A DNA stretch of 64,000 nt from the NCBI GenBank assembly GCA_034440635.1, contig JAOTON010000972.1:62001-126000 (forward strand), read 5' to 3'. The notes under the pieces are model-generated. The model made no database searches, was not told where the DNA came from, and worked only from the letters and a program-made list of their open reading frames with translations. Numbering within the stretch: position 1 is the first letter of the stretch; the number at the start of each line of letters is the position of its first letter. The position numbers and the translations under genes are program-made. This DNA is from Lepas anatifera (taxonomy: Eukaryota > Arthropoda > Thecostraca > Lepadidae). Shown here piece by piece: positions 23,601 through 35,537 of the stretch.

Positions 23601-25767
23601 TGCCCTATTACGTCCCCACTCGGTCTACAGTGCAGGCAAACTGGTGCGACCCCGCGATTGCGCCCGCCTCAAAATGTAGGCCTGGGTTTAAAAGCCTATC
23701 AGTCAAAAAAATTACTAACCGATTTTCAAATCCGTTCACCAATCTACAAGCTCATAAGTATTCTCAGATGTAGCCAAGTAGCGTTTTCCGGCTGCGAAGA
23801 GTTCTTCAGCCACTTTCGAAAATAGGTGGGGCACTTTAGGAGCCACCTCCGCTACGCGCGTGTTCATACTTTTCTGGATAAAAATAGCCTACTGCAGCGT
23901 CTTATGGCAGTAATTCGTCCAGACTCCAATATCAGGTGACATGGCAGCGCACTTTCCAGATTTCAAGGAGCTCTTGGCGTATCAGTTAAAGCAACTGAGA
24001 AAACGCGTACCCGCGGCAATTGTACCTTATTTGAAGATGTGGTGCTGGAGCAAATGCAGCCGACTATCGGCAGAAATCCTCTCTTGTTCGACGCATGCTC
24101 GCAAGCTGGCCGAAAACGTGAGGTCGGGTCACGTGTCTCAATCCGACGAGACCCTGCTACCTCATAAGCTCGGTGCCCTGTGAGGCACACTTCAACTGCA
24201 ACCACTCCTCCAGACTGCAGCTTGATTGGTGGACAAATCGATGGACTGGTTATCATGCAGAACGAACGGCCCTGTAAATGGTCGTTGCACCATCGCCCCG
24301 CACCGACCGGTCAAAATAGGTCTAACCGGTGGTACCTCGTGAATTTCATGCATGCACTAACCTAGCATTGCGAGAAGCGATTGGGATATCTCAGGTTGGC
24401 TGAGGTCGGAAATAATGGGTTCTAAATCACCCGTTGTGGTGTATCCAAAAGCTAACACGCAACACCCAAGATTTATAATGTTTTCATTCCTATTTTGAAA
24501 ACAAAGCCGAACACTTTAGTCCGTTTAATCCACGAAAAGCCATCCTCCAAAGTGGCGAGATTTACTAATACACGTGAGTTGTGGTCTATGTTAAGACGCC
24601 AGAGTTTCCTGCTGGAGTCTTGTTTTTTAACTAATTTCTCACTAAACTAAGCCTTGGAAATGTTTTTTATTTATTTATTAAAACCCATATCCACAGACAA
24701 ACAGAATAATCTCAGGAGACAAATCCACGTGCATTTTTAGTCTTTGAACTTTGCCCTATGGGTTTTCCTTAGATTAAACGGACTTTAAGCGCGCAAATTG
24801 ATTGCGGAAGCAATATCGAAATTAATGATACGCCGGTACGAAGAAGTGAGGAAATTATCATAACTCATTTGTACCATCTATGTATCTATCCCATTGTTAG
24901 CGCCTTTGCACATGTCTCAGACAGAGTTTAAGCATGTTACAGCCAGCTTGTCTGAGCATGGTGTAGTAGCTGGTCATCCCGAAGAATAAAACATCTCGCG
25001 GCGCTTGTGACTGGCGATTTCTTCCAATTTTCATTGGAATCTCATGGCACTTGCGGAACTGGAAAGTGGGGTTCCTGTTACTAAACGCAATCCTCTCACC
25101 ACTATTTCGAGGCACAATCGAAGAGCTGTTGTACCAGGAATGTATGCTTTTGTTCATCTGGGTTTGAAGACGTAGCAGTCATTTTTTACGATTTAATTTC
25201 CTTGTGACTGCTTTCTACCTACATATTCTACATGTGTTAAACACGCAAGATATTCGGGCAGCTTCGTCCAACATGCAATTATGAAAGCAAAAGGTCATTC
25301 ATCTTACAGCAAATGGGTCATAAAGATAGTCCTCTGCTGCAACAGTATTTCTTTTCCGGTACCGTTGCCATCTCACACCCACGTAAATATCTGGCTTAGA
25401 AACGCCCAAAGCATTCTACACTAGAATTCACTAAACTTCATGGGAAATCCTCGAAAGGCCGGGACATGCAAATTTAGATACAAAGAAAAAGCGAACAGTG
25501 CTCGCAATGTTTACGGTTTCACCGCCCACGGAACCTTTACTCACAACTGTCCCCAGACTGGGGTCAGTTCACGATTCAAATAACATCTGCAAGATCGGGG
25601 ATGCCATGGGCATAGCCAGAGTGCATCGGGTCATATGGGCGTGCATTTTCTGGGACGAAAAAAGTAGAACAAATTAATGGAGAATATCGCTCACCTATTA
25701 CTGGTTCATATAGTACCGTCAGACTGATATCCCAGCAGAAGGAAGAAGTCCCGAGGGATCATGGACA
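23601..25767. other. No recognised gene
   Basis: Two moderately plausible but unassigned frames occur: 23941-24183 (plus, 80 codons) and 24897-25157 (minus, 86 codons). Neither shows a known domain. Nothing else supportable. Confidence 0.3.
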
Positions 25768-26295
25768 CGGAGTAAGTGCATTACTGACCAGTTGAGTGGG
25801 ACGTTGTTGTGGGGTAAAATGAAGGAAAACAGTTTCAGGACGACACCACCTGTCCATAACTGATTCATCCCGTGGGATGAGCCTCAGACTCCGACAACAG
25901 GGGTAGGTACGCTCGGAGAGATCACAGGAAAAACGAGGGTGCATCTTGGTGGAACACTGCTGGGGTAAAAAATCTGAAAACAATGTTCCGACAACATTAA
26001 CCACCACGATTGGGTCACCTCGTGCGGTCACCCAGATATTCTAACAGCACGAGAAAGTTCGAAGAGATAATGGTCAACGGATTAAGTCATCCACAGCTTG
26101 GGAAAACACTTCTTAGTACAGAAGCTACAAACTAATAAAGATCACAGTCATGGCGTAAGTGCCACGAGGTAAGGGCTCAGATTCCGACCGCCGGAGCTCG
26201 CTCGGAGAGAACACAGGCAAACCGTGGGCGTTTTCCATAGCTTAGTGGATTACTTTTCTGAGATAAAATACGTGGAAAAAATATTTTGACAGCAT
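25768..26295. repeat. Diverged direct repeats, about 290-bp spacing
   Basis: A block at 25886-26000 (CTCAGACTCCGAC, CGCTCGGAGAGATCACAGG, later GGGGTAAAAAATCTGAAAAC and CGACAACATT) recurs at 26176-26295 (CTCAGATTCCGAC, CGCTCGGAGAGAACACAGG, later GATAAAATACGTGGAAAA and GACAGCATTT). A third, weaker relative seems to begin near 25770. The repeats are old and partly degenerate. Confidence 0.55.
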
Positions 26296-27864
26296 TTATC
26301 ACGTAAGACACAAAGCACAAATGCCGACACATGTCTTAACCTATTTTTTGCTACTGTTTGCTAGTTGTGGTCGACCCTGGAAACTACTTTTTGCAAGCAG
26401 AACAGAAAAATGAGGGTTTGGGTTGGGAGAGGAGGCTGAACGGGAAGTGAGGAAAAGTGAAATAGGGATGGGATGTATTTTTATTTGACGCTACCCTGGT
26501 AATGAAAGGCAAGATAATTCAAGGAGGTAAATTAATGTCACGTTTTTATTAATACCGACTACTCATACAGCCTTTCCTTTCATTCGTTTTATCCAGTGGC
26601 TTCACCATCAGAGAGGATGGGGGCCGGAACTCGATATCCGGGGAAATGAACGGCTTACCTTGATAATCAATCTACCACATAAAAATAATGTCCTTATAAG
26701 CCCCTTGTGTATAATATATAACAGCTGGGTTGATTACCTCACACAAAAACAGTCTAGGTCACACACAGATCAGTTCACTTCAACGCAGAACAGACCACCT
26801 TCCGCAAAGCCGACGAGATCAGCCTGTTCTACCGAAGCACTAACACAACAGCCTGGGAACAGGACGAAAACGCTATCAAAAACATGCCGGAAACAACACG
26901 AAAACAAAAGACTCTTGCAAAAGACTCAAAATCAACATCCACCACAACAGTCCCGAAACAACAAACCTGATAATGAACTCGCCATCCACGAAACACTCAC
27001 CACTGAAACAAACTAATTTGATATATTCGTTTACTTGTTAAACCGGGGACCCGTCAGGTATGTTCCATCGGATTCACCACGACCACACTGAGAAGAAGAC
27101 TCACCATGCACCTCCACGAAGGTTCTCCAAAGAAACACATGCAAGAACACCACAACACAGCCATCACCAGACAAATGCTTACACAAAAGGCGACAGTCCT
27201 GGCCTAATGCAAAGATCACCGCAGGCTGACAGCACTGGACACACTCTGCATTAGGGACAGTCCACCAGCCACTAGCATGCATACGAAGCAACTCACACAA
27301 CTCCCACTATACGACAAAAGTAGCCAGATTTGGTTAGAGTGATTTCAGGATTTTATATTGAGGCTAGGATTGGATTTTGCGACTATATTGTGGAACGTAT
27401 TATAAACTTTTGGAGGTATGCTGTTAGATATGTTTTTCTGACTAACGATACCCTCCAAACTAAAAGTACGTTTATTTAATAATTTCTGCGCCTTTGTGTT
27501 AGGATAAAACTCCACGATGATTACACACCTGTAAAACGTAATTTGTATGTGAACATGCTGTTATATGTATAGTGAAATATTGTACTGGGGTCAACTTTGA
27601 TGTATGTCATTTGTGGAAATCTTACACTGACGTTTCCTTGAAACAAGAAAATTTATCTGAAAAATATAACTTGAATCCTAAAAGACTAACTGCACTTAAG
27701 CAAGCCATGCTATGTAATATACAATGTAATAATCCAAATCTGCTCCCGAAATACGCAAATACATTTTTAATCAAGACGAAAATCAGTGAATAGCACCAAA
27801 GTCTCGTGAGCCACAAGTCCCGAGTTGAAGCGCTGGCGGAGCCTCTGCATAAGTTGATCTGATC
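26296..27864. other. No recognised gene
   Basis: 26760-27310 is rich in ACA/CAA-type simple text, giving a 118-codon Gln/Asn/Thr-rich frame at 26660-27016 that looks like low-complexity read-through. Otherwise AT-rich sequence. Confidence 0.35.
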
Positions 27865-27955
27865 CCCCAAATATCTTCCAACAGGGTGAGAGTTGGTGAC
27901 GCCGTATAACCCCGGCAGTTGGTGCGTCGTTAAACCCCAACCAGCATTATCAAGA
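27865..27955 (+). mobile_element. SINE family A, 3' fragment
   Basis: Contains CAACAGGGTGAGAGTTGG, GACGCCGTATAACCCCGGCA and GTTGGTGCGTCGTTAAACCCC, matching the bodies and tails of the copies at 7513 and 32077. Upstream bases (AAGTCCCGAGTTGAAG) may be a strongly decayed head. Confidence 0.7.
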
Positions 27956-28330
27956 AGAACACTAGCATCTTCATCCAAAATTATACATGAAGAGGGAGAA
28001 AACAGTACAGGAGTCTTTCAATAGAGAAGTTTTTCAGCGATAAAGAATGGTACAAGAATATGAAGTAACTATCGCGAAGTAAATTCATAACCGGCTTATC
28101 AAAAAGATGTTGGCTGTGTTTTACGGTTTTATTTGCTTTTGCGTAAGTTTGTTCCTGTCTTTATACTATTCGTGGTTTTGTAGGAGAGACCGGGACTAGT
28201 TCAATATGATTTCTGTTGCGGTCGCATATGTTAGAGATGAATGCAGGTGCAATTTTGTGTATATTTATTTTCGACAGATAATATGTGAGGATAAGCATGT
28301 CCAATTTTGATATCTCAATTCACTATGTGT
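27956..28330. other. No recognisable feature
   Basis: AT-rich sequence with nothing supportable. Confidence 0.4.
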
Positions 28331-28370
28331 GCAGGGGGTAAGTTACCCCAGGCTTTGGGGTAAGTTGAGA
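28331..28370 (-). mobile_element. Mariner/pogo-type terminal repeat
   Basis: GCAGGGGGTAAGTTACCCC is followed by a second GGGGTAAGTTG. Such GGGGTAA/TTACCCC ends are typical of Tc1/mariner-superfamily elements. The position directly downstream of the transposase relic at 28476-28625 (minus strand) suggests it is that element's 3' end. I could not find the opposite end. Confidence 0.45.
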
Positions 28371-28475
28371 GGCGTAACAAAAGTGTACCTCCTTTTTCCA
28401 TGTTAAGGCATTGAAAAAAGTTTCGGACGGAACTACCAGAACCGAAGCACAACTCATTTACGAAGAAACGAAGGA

Positions 28476-28777
28476 CTAATCATCACAGTTCTGGCACAGG
28501 AAGCTAGTCCCACAAGCCGTGCAAACACCGTGGACCCACCCACAACATTCCGTACTATTGAAACAAACGCACTCCTGGATGACTGTTGAGAAACATATCG
28601 CAAAAAGCATATTATTTCCTCTTCATCCCATGCATATTCGATATGGTGGTAGAGCTTCCTCTTTGGAATTCTGGGGTTATTTGGCTGGTCTGTGTACTCT
28701 TCCGCTTCATGCTTCCTACCTTCTAATGTTGCATGGTAATGGTTATTGTTACATGGTCGGGGTGAGTTGATCCACAA
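28476..28777 (-). pseudogene. Decayed C-terminus of a pogo/Tigger-like transposase
   Basis: The minus strand first reads WDEEEIICFLRYVSQQ. After a one-base frame change it reads ECCGWVHGVC and then SFLCQNCDD before a stop at 28478-28476. This order of paired cysteines with a W-x-H-x-x-C segment and a final F-x-C-x-x-C is the small zinc-binding tail found at the C-terminus of many invertebrate pogo/Tigger-like transposases. A similar tail occurs in the element at 62165-63227. One expected cysteine is arginine (CFLR). The catalytic domain is not visible. It is a relic, broken by at least one frameshift. Confidence 0.6.
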
Positions 28778-28827
28778 CCACTGGCGAGGGAAGTGGGTCG
28801 TGGGCCACGGGCCACAGGGTCCCCTTA

Positions 28828-28917
28828 AATCATGAATTTTAACACTAACCCTATGGCGTTGACTGGAAAGAAATTGGTTGAAAAGTCCATGGTGCCCCCA
28901 TTAAATTAGGACGTTCC
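28828..28917 (+). repeat. Dispersed about 90-bp repeat, plus copy
   Basis: Contains CTATGGCGTTGACTGGAAAG, AAATTGGTTGAAAAGTCCAT, CCCCATTAAATT and GACGTTCC. The complement of 61877-61965 has the same order (CTATGGCGTTGACTGGAGGG, AAATGGGTTGAAAAGCCCAT, CCCCTTAAATT, GACGTTCC). The class of element is unknown. Confidence 0.75.
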
Positions 28918-31749
28918 GTGGTCACTGTCCACAACCTGCACTTCTCGCTGGAACGCGTTAATCATAGCTCGACAAGCCCCAGCTCCCTTGAGACTCAACA
29001 TACCCCTGAGACCCCGCCGTCACTTCGGTGTCAGCTGGCGGAAAAACTGAGTGATCGATTCTCATTTTGTTTGGCTCAAACAAGGCGTAACAATATTGAG
29101 CGTACTCATTCAGTTTTGGCTGAGCTTTATTTGTAGCAGCTAGAGTGATTTTTAAAATGTTTGACTGAAAATCAAACTACTTTTGGTCTAAAAAAACATT
29201 TTTCTGTCTGCAAGCCAGCACAAACCTGCCTCCAAAATCGTTTCCAGCCGGGAGAAGAGGGGTTCCGCGCAGGCACAGGTGCAATTACAGCACTACCTCT
29301 CTAGAAACAGCGGAGTCATCGCGATTGTTCCGACTTGCACCAGGCTGCAACTGGCTCTGGTCGTCCCTATTGCATTAAAGAGGGCTGAAAGGTATATATT
29401 GATAAAAATGTGTAGGCTAATTTTAACTAGATAGAAATACTTTTTAAGCTTAAGCTTGATAAAGTTCTGTGTTCAAATAGGCACAGCAGAGTTCCAGGAG
29501 TCAGCTTTTGTTCCATATTGGTCATTGGCTCTTAAATTGGTAGAATACACAAAGTTAAGTTCAATACAAATATCTAAATAAGTTATAGGTTATCCACCAT
29601 GACTTTCGGAAAAGTTTCAGAAAGCTTTTGCCTCCTTATTTTTCATGCCCGTAAGAGGAAAAATATGTTTCCAATGTATTTGAAAATTTACCAAATACAA
29701 TGCGTGAAAAGGAAGATATTTCGGCGCTATTGAAATACGTAACATATACATACATATATCTAGGTTGTCCCTGATATCTGCGAATCCAGAGAAACGAAAC
29801 AGGTTTCAGGGAGACTTCTGTTCTAGGGCGTGAATATTCGAGTTTCAAGATGTTCAATCAGTCCGATCAGTTCTCAGAGCGTTCATCTTCTGACACTTCC
29901 ATGCAGCCGTCACGGTAGGAGCAGGAACCAATAATCCCGCCCCACATGATTGTGTTCAAAATTGTTGCTTATTCACCCTACAGAAATATGCCAAGGAAGT
30001 CCATTTTGTGCTTTTCTGTGGAAATTACTCCTAAGATAACCAAACAAAGAAAGCCAAGAATCCTAAAATCTGCATTCCCCCAAACACATTCTTCTATGCC
30101 TTGCCAATGGCCAACAAATGACAAGTATCCATGATTTCTAGACGTAAATGCAGACTTATTTTCATCGAAGTTGAGTCATTCAGCTTCGATATTTCTGTTA
30201 AATTTGCCTTTTTATGACACTTTCCACTGAAACATTTCCCAGTGAAAAATGGACCCTATTAAAGCTGCCCTGCTTTGAACGAAAAGGTTCCGCAGCCAAT
30301 GAGACTTTGTACAGGACTGACACCAGGTCTACCACGAGGCGCAGTGTTAGTTGTTTGTTTTTTCTTGATATACCATTAAACAAAAATTAGATCTGATAAA
30401 TTGGGCGTCGGGCGGGTCTTGCTAACTCGGACAGTCGTTTTGAGGGCTTGATTGCTGAACATTGACTGCGGATACAGTTTACCTCTCTGAAGGGTACTTT
30501 ACCCGGAACCGAAGAACCTGCAAGAAAAAGGGTTCTAACATCGTTTTTAAGCAGCTTGAGTCCATGGCTATCTCGGAGACACTCCCGCCCCGACCTAACT
30601 GACCTGCTGTTGATGCTAGTCTTCCAGCAGCCGCCGCACCAGTAGACCCTGCGAGCCTGGAACTTCTCCGCAAACGTCACCCAGCTGCCTCCAGGCCGGA
30701 TCCGGCTAGCTACACCACGTGCACATGCAGCAGAGCTAGCGGCAGTGGACCACCGTGTAGCGCCGACGCCGTCTGGACCACTTCTGCCGCCGGGACCACT
30801 GCCAGCACCAAGCATCCCTGCTCTCCGGCGGCGCCGCCGACCGGGGGAGAAAGGCGCCTCCGGCCAGGACAAGGTCGGCTGCGCGACCTCTGACCTCAGA
30901 CGAAGATGTTGCGACGGCTACTGAGGCGGCGTTGACGAATCGGCGGAGGGAGCCGCGTGTTGGACGTGACCGCCCGCCGGCTGGTAACGGCAGCCTGCGG
31001 CGATTATTCATCCCGGATACCTGAGTAGCCTCAGTACGGTGCTGACCACGGGTACGGACCGATCGGCTCATGTATTCGGGTGTCTGGTGCAGTTCTGGTC
31101 ACTCAGTCTTGGTCCTTCTCTAGAAGACTATGAGTTTAGTCCGTACCATTTGATAAGGTTTTGATTCAAATACAACATTTTCATTGGATATCAGTGATTT
31201 GGCTAAACATATTTCGGTTTGTTAGAAATGACCAAAAATGAGTCTTATGAGCTTACATGAATGTTTCATTAAAAAAATAATAATTTGCATCTTTCAATGG
31301 TACATACGTTCCGCATCACCGAATTTCGTCTGTGCTGCGCCATATTTCATCTGGACGTGATGGTGTGTACCGAGGGCGTTGGTACCGAGGCGGCTCATGC
31401 ATCCTGGGTAACTGCATAGACACAGCGGCGGGCTACGTAGTACGTATACACAGCCACGGAGAGGTGCGTTGCCTCTCAATGAGGAACAGGTGCGGGTGAA
31501 ATAGAGACGGGATTGATAGGTGAGTACGAGTGGGTCTGTTACGTAAATACATATTCATAGGTCATTGTAGGTAATAGCATAAGCGTCGCCACCAGGAAAA
31601 ATGCCAGTCAATATCCAACCAGCTGCTGACGAGAAACTTCTCGAGAACCAAAAACCCGTCGAATTTGGGCTAATTTGTGCCCTTCGCACTGGCTGGTTCC
31701 AAAATCTCCAGATTTCCCTAATGTTTGGGGGATAAAAGGTTGGAGGCGG
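28918..31749. other. No recognised gene; CpG-rich island near 30600-31060
   Basis: From about 30580 to 31060 the sequence becomes GC- and CpG-rich and supports overlapping minus frames (30387-30872, 161 codons; 30736-31071, 111 codons) of Arg/Gly/Ser/Pro-rich composition. No domain is recognisable. It could be a promoter-type island, but I see no adjacent gene. At 31580 CATAAGCGTCGCCACCAGG resembles the right terminus of the element at 51998-52233 and may be an isolated hAT-like end. Confidence 0.35.
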
Positions 31750-32060
31750 CAGCCGAGTGGTGTAGCTAAGGAGGTCCTTGGGGGCCGCGGATCCCCTTGG
31801 TCCGGTTCTAAGCACTGAAAATGATTCTCTGATCAGGGGGCCTCCGAGAGTCAGTATCAGGGGGCTCCCGAGAGCTAGTCTCAGAAGTGCCTCCCGAGTA
31901 TTGGTTTCAGGGGCCCCTAGAGTTAGCCTCAGGGCCCCCGAGTCAGTCTCAGGGGGCCTCTCGAGAATAAGTCTCAGGGTTTTCCCTGATTTTTTGGTCT
32001 AAGGGGTCATCTGGACGACTACACCGTCTCAGGGACCAACTGGAATTTACCTCATGGGAC
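31750..32060. repeat. Degenerate tandem repeat (GAGT..GTCTCAGGGGCC type)
   Basis: About ten imperfect units of roughly 25-30 bases contain forms of CAGGGGGCCTCCGAGAGTCA or GTCTCAGGGGCC. The same motif style recurs at 49380-49570. The left border GAGTGGTGTAGCTAAGG resembles a hAT-type terminus, and GACTACACCG near 32022 may be its inverted partner, without a matching duplication. Confidence 0.6.
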
Positions 32061-32076
32061 CCCTGAGTCTCTATGC

Positions 32077-32262
32077 AGTGGTGTAGTGGTTAGCACGCTC
32101 GCTTTCCATGTGGGCGACCCGGACTCAAAGCCCGGCAAATTCCCTGAACAAGAAACAAACTGGCTCCCGAGGAACCCTTCAAACAGGGAAGAGTTGGCGA
32201 TGCCATATGACCCTGGTAGTTGGTGCGTTGATTAGTCTCATAAATTACTATCAAGAGACCGA
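32077..32262 (+). mobile_element. SINE family A, near-complete copy
   Basis: The head CAGTGGTGTAGTGGTTAGCA continues through CGCTTTCCATGTGGGCGACC and CGGACTCAAAGCCCGGC, where the B-box position lies. The body has CTGGCTCCCGAGGAACCC and the tail CCCTGGTAGTTGGTGCGTTG. This is the best preserved head of the four copies. Confidence 0.8.
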
Positions 32263-32299
32263 GTCACAACCTCCACTGGTGCGCGAACTTTAGGAGGAG

Positions 32300-32457
32300 A
32301 TGAAACGCATCAATGAGGCGCCGCTCGCTATCCCAGAGTACCCAGTCCACACCCAGGCTGTGGAGAGAGTGGAGAGGCGAGACACGGACTCACCACGGTA
32401 CAGTGGGAGCACCATCATACTCCGCCCGTCTTCAACTCTCAACAAGATGTTATACAG
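32300..32457 (+). CDS. Transposon-like exon fragment with HTQAVER motif
   Basis: A short plus-strand frame starts at an ATG at 32300, just after an in-frame stop. It reads EAPLAIPEYPVHTQAVERVE near its start and ends at TACAG|GTAAGA, a strong match to a 5' splice site at 32457/32458. From memory, a phrase of the form FP-x-HTQAVER recurs in proteins from invertebrate repetitive elements. That recollection needs a search. It follows a SINE directly, and its 5' part looks truncated. I infer a small piece of a mobile-element gene, not a host gene. Confidence 0.35.
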
Positions 32458-33373
32458 GTAAGAGAACCCACCATTAAGTTCCTATAACCCAAGTGAACGT
32501 GTCTTGATTCCTGAGGAATAAAGAATAGTGATTTGTAGATCTGCACCCTTAAACTCAACATGGTTTCTGATATGTGTTAAGCCTATCTGATCAGGATGTA
32601 TGAGCCATTTACGTCAGTCAACGGCACTTTTTGATTACGAATCATCTCAGCATTTCATATTCCCCAAAACCAAAGGTTCCTATAACACCTGTTTTGCGGG
32701 CGTGGAGCTCCTCTGCGGCGGCCTGCTTCCTTCTACCAGTTACAGAGGCGGTCGCTCTGCCTCCTGCTCAATAGTTCGGTCGTGGCGCCCATTGGCGGCC
32801 GTTGCATAAGCAGGTCCATCTTTGTTACCCTGTCAAGTTCAGAGTGAACGTGGTGCACGTCGACAATATGTGTGGAAATAATGTCGTCAGCCCACCACGA
32901 TATGAACACTACCAATGTGTTAACCTGCGCTGGGCACGGTGGGACTTCTTTGCCCCCCTAACACTTTTGAGCATATCTCCTTGTTCTTCATAAGCAAAAA
33001 AGAAAACTTCCAGTGCCTGTCTATAAAGAATTGATCTGTACTTTAAAGGCAAGCAGACAAAAACGTTCGTCCCATTACGTCATAGTGACGGCATAAAGTC
33101 GAGAGGCTCTTAAAAGAACACTTTTTAGCTTTATACTCATTTTTATGCAACAGGAAGTGAAATTTTCATAATTTTTTATATACAAACATATGAATCTATA
33201 TCTTTACATCCTTGGGTGTAGAGATGACGTACATTCTATGCCTCTACATCCGTAGGTCAATAGCGTCGCAGGAAATAGCGATCAAGCTTTCATTTTGATA
33301 CCAAAATGTTTGGATTATCATTGCGAGTCGATTAAAGGGCAAATTGACTATTTAAGATCCGTTGGTAGCCCTG
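32458..33373. other. No recognisable feature
   Basis: Nothing supportable beyond the splice-donor-like sequence at its left border. Confidence 0.4.
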
Positions 33374-35537
33374 AACTGACCCAGAGTTGTGCGTTTCAGA
33401 ATTTTCTTGAGTCGACTCAACTCAAATCTAGTGCTGAGAGCAGTTGACTCAACTCCGACTCAACTCATGATCAAGAGTTCAGTGAGTCGACTCAACTCCA
33501 ACTCAAGGCTAAATTCATCCGACTCAACTCTGACTCAACTCACGACTCAATTCCACTCAAACTTCGACTCGTTTTCGAAATAAAATAAATAAATGGCAAA
33601 TATATAAAAATTGAAAATTAAGAAATAAATAAATAAAGCGCAAAAACAAGCTATTCAGATGTCTGACACAAACGGAAGATTAATAGAAACAAAATTAATT
33701 AATTGGCATTCAAACATTGCTTAACATTAGCGCAACCATGAATAACTTTTAATTCTTCCAGGCTGTCACTGCCTAAAACTACCCTTTCATAAATTAAATA
33801 TATAAAAAATTTAAAATTAAGAAATAAATAAATAAACCAGCAAAAAACAAGCTATTCAGAATGTCTGACACAAAACGGAAGATTAATAGAAACAACATTA
33901 ATTAATTGGCATTCAAACATTGCTTAACAATTAGCCAGCAACCATGAATAACTTTTTAATTCTTCCAGGCTGTCACTGCCTAAAAAACTACCACATGTTG
34001 CAATTATTTCTAAAAGGAGCATTGCATATTAAACAAGGTAAATGGAATCGAAAGTAACCTAAAAGGCCTTTGGCTACACCAACACAGGCAAAAAATTGAG
34101 CCTCCATACCGTCAAAAAGGTCCAAGCTAAGAAACATGATATAAACTGTATTTGTAGGGATGGTATAGTTATTGCTTTTTCTGTTAAAGAACGATGCTAG
34201 GTAATTTTTATAAATGAACATTAATATGTCATGACTTTAATCAAAATTTAAGCAATGATAACTACATTAGGTACCTAGTTGCAATCGCTAATTCTAAGAA
34301 CTACAGCAAACCCTAAGAAAAAGTACACCATATATGATAAAGGACAATTGAAATGGAGACTGTATCAACGTGTTGGATTATATATTCATATTTTAAACCC
34401 AATCCAATTTTCAGCTTGAGAACCTCTAATACAGTGCATACCTATCACTCTTCAAAATTGGAGCACGATTGCATAGAAAATTGTTAATGTATAGCTTTCA
34501 AAATAAAACAGAGACGCCAAGCAAGGGTCTCTGATCAGACAAAAACAGTAATTTGGAATAATTCCTCTGATTCTTGCGATAAAGGCCTCTCAACATTTCT
34601 CTCCAATCAGGGGTCCAATTTGTTATGCTAATAGGAGTATCTGCTTTTCACAGGCAAAATGAAAAGAGCGGCGGCAGACGGCGCGTTTAGGACAAAAGAA
34701 ACAATATAGCATGTAGGTATATAGATATTTGCATCGCTTTACGAATTATCACGTGATGTTCACACTTTTGCCTAGAGGCTAGTTAAGCTTGAACCTATAC
34801 TTGGCTGAATTTGTTCTTCAAAGACAGCAATGGCGCACACTTTTCTCAGACGACGACCACTGACGACGACAACAAAAATCAGCAACGACGACGCGTGTTG
34901 GAGTGGTTGAAGTAAAGAGGTAATGTGTAATGTATAATGAAGTAATGTGGTTTTAAGTTTAAGAGAATTGACGGAGGTTGGGGTTTTTGCGGGTGCTGAT
35001 GCTTCATATTGAAGCTGAGAAGTTTTTGAGAGATTTGAAATGTATTTTGTAGTGCATTTAACCGCTTCAAATGTTTAAGACAAGGCCAGTGATAGGAACC
35101 TGTCTAATTTTTCGAGCATGTGTATTATTTGTGCCTAGGGATTTCTTCAGAGCACATGGCCTTTAAAATAAGCAATTGAACCATATAATTATTGATATAT
35201 TGAAACAAATTGAAACTTTGATTTAAAAAATTGAAACGCTGGAGGGAAAATGTATTTAAAGGAGGTTAAATGAGATTTGCAAAAGGGAGGCAAATTCAAA
35301 CACTTTTACTTGAAATCATGTTTACCTGTTAAGCCAACTTTTTGTCAACTCATTTGACTCGCTGTCTTCACAACTCAACTCAACTCAACTTATTGACGCG
35401 TTATGAACCGACTTAACTCAACTTAACTCACTTGTCTAATTTTTTTGTCTCAACTCAACTCAACTCAGAGTCGGATGAGTTGGAATTTGAGTTAAACTCC
35501 GACTCTGACTCGCCAGTCGCACAACTCTGAACTGACC
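33374..35537. mobile_element. hAT-like element with 8-bp target duplication AACTGACC
   Basis: The element occupies 33382-35529 and is flanked by a perfect 8-bp direct duplication AACTGACC (33374-33381 and 35530-35537). Its ends are exact 12-bp inverted repeats, CAGAGTTGTGCG and CGCACAACTCTG. Both subterminal regions (33410-33565 and 35345-35515) are full of GACTCAACTC motifs, the kind of repeated site hAT transposases bind. The 2.15-kb interior is AT-rich with no recognisable transposase, so it is non-autonomous. It contains an internal direct repeat at 33585-33992. The intact duplication suggests a fairly recent insertion. Confidence 0.92.
33585..33992. repeat. Internal direct repeat, about 200 bp, differing mainly by indels
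   Basis: Copy 1 (about 33585-33783) and copy 2 (about 33788-33992) share text such as GGAAGATTAATAGAAACAA and TCTTCCAGGCTGTCACTGCC. Most differences are missing bases in copy 1, many in homopolymer runs (CAAACGG against CAAAACGG, ACTTTTAA against ACTTTTTAA, CCTAAAACT against CCTAAAAAACT), and few are substitutions. Confidence 0.85.

Noticed and set aside
30387..31071. GC-rich minus frames as a gene with CpG-island promoter
   Set aside because: The composition is Arg/Gly/Ser-rich with no domain, and frames overlap on both strands.
7513..32262. Functional tRNA genes at the SINE heads
   Set aside because: The heads do not complete a tRNA cloverleaf, and each is followed by the same SINE body.
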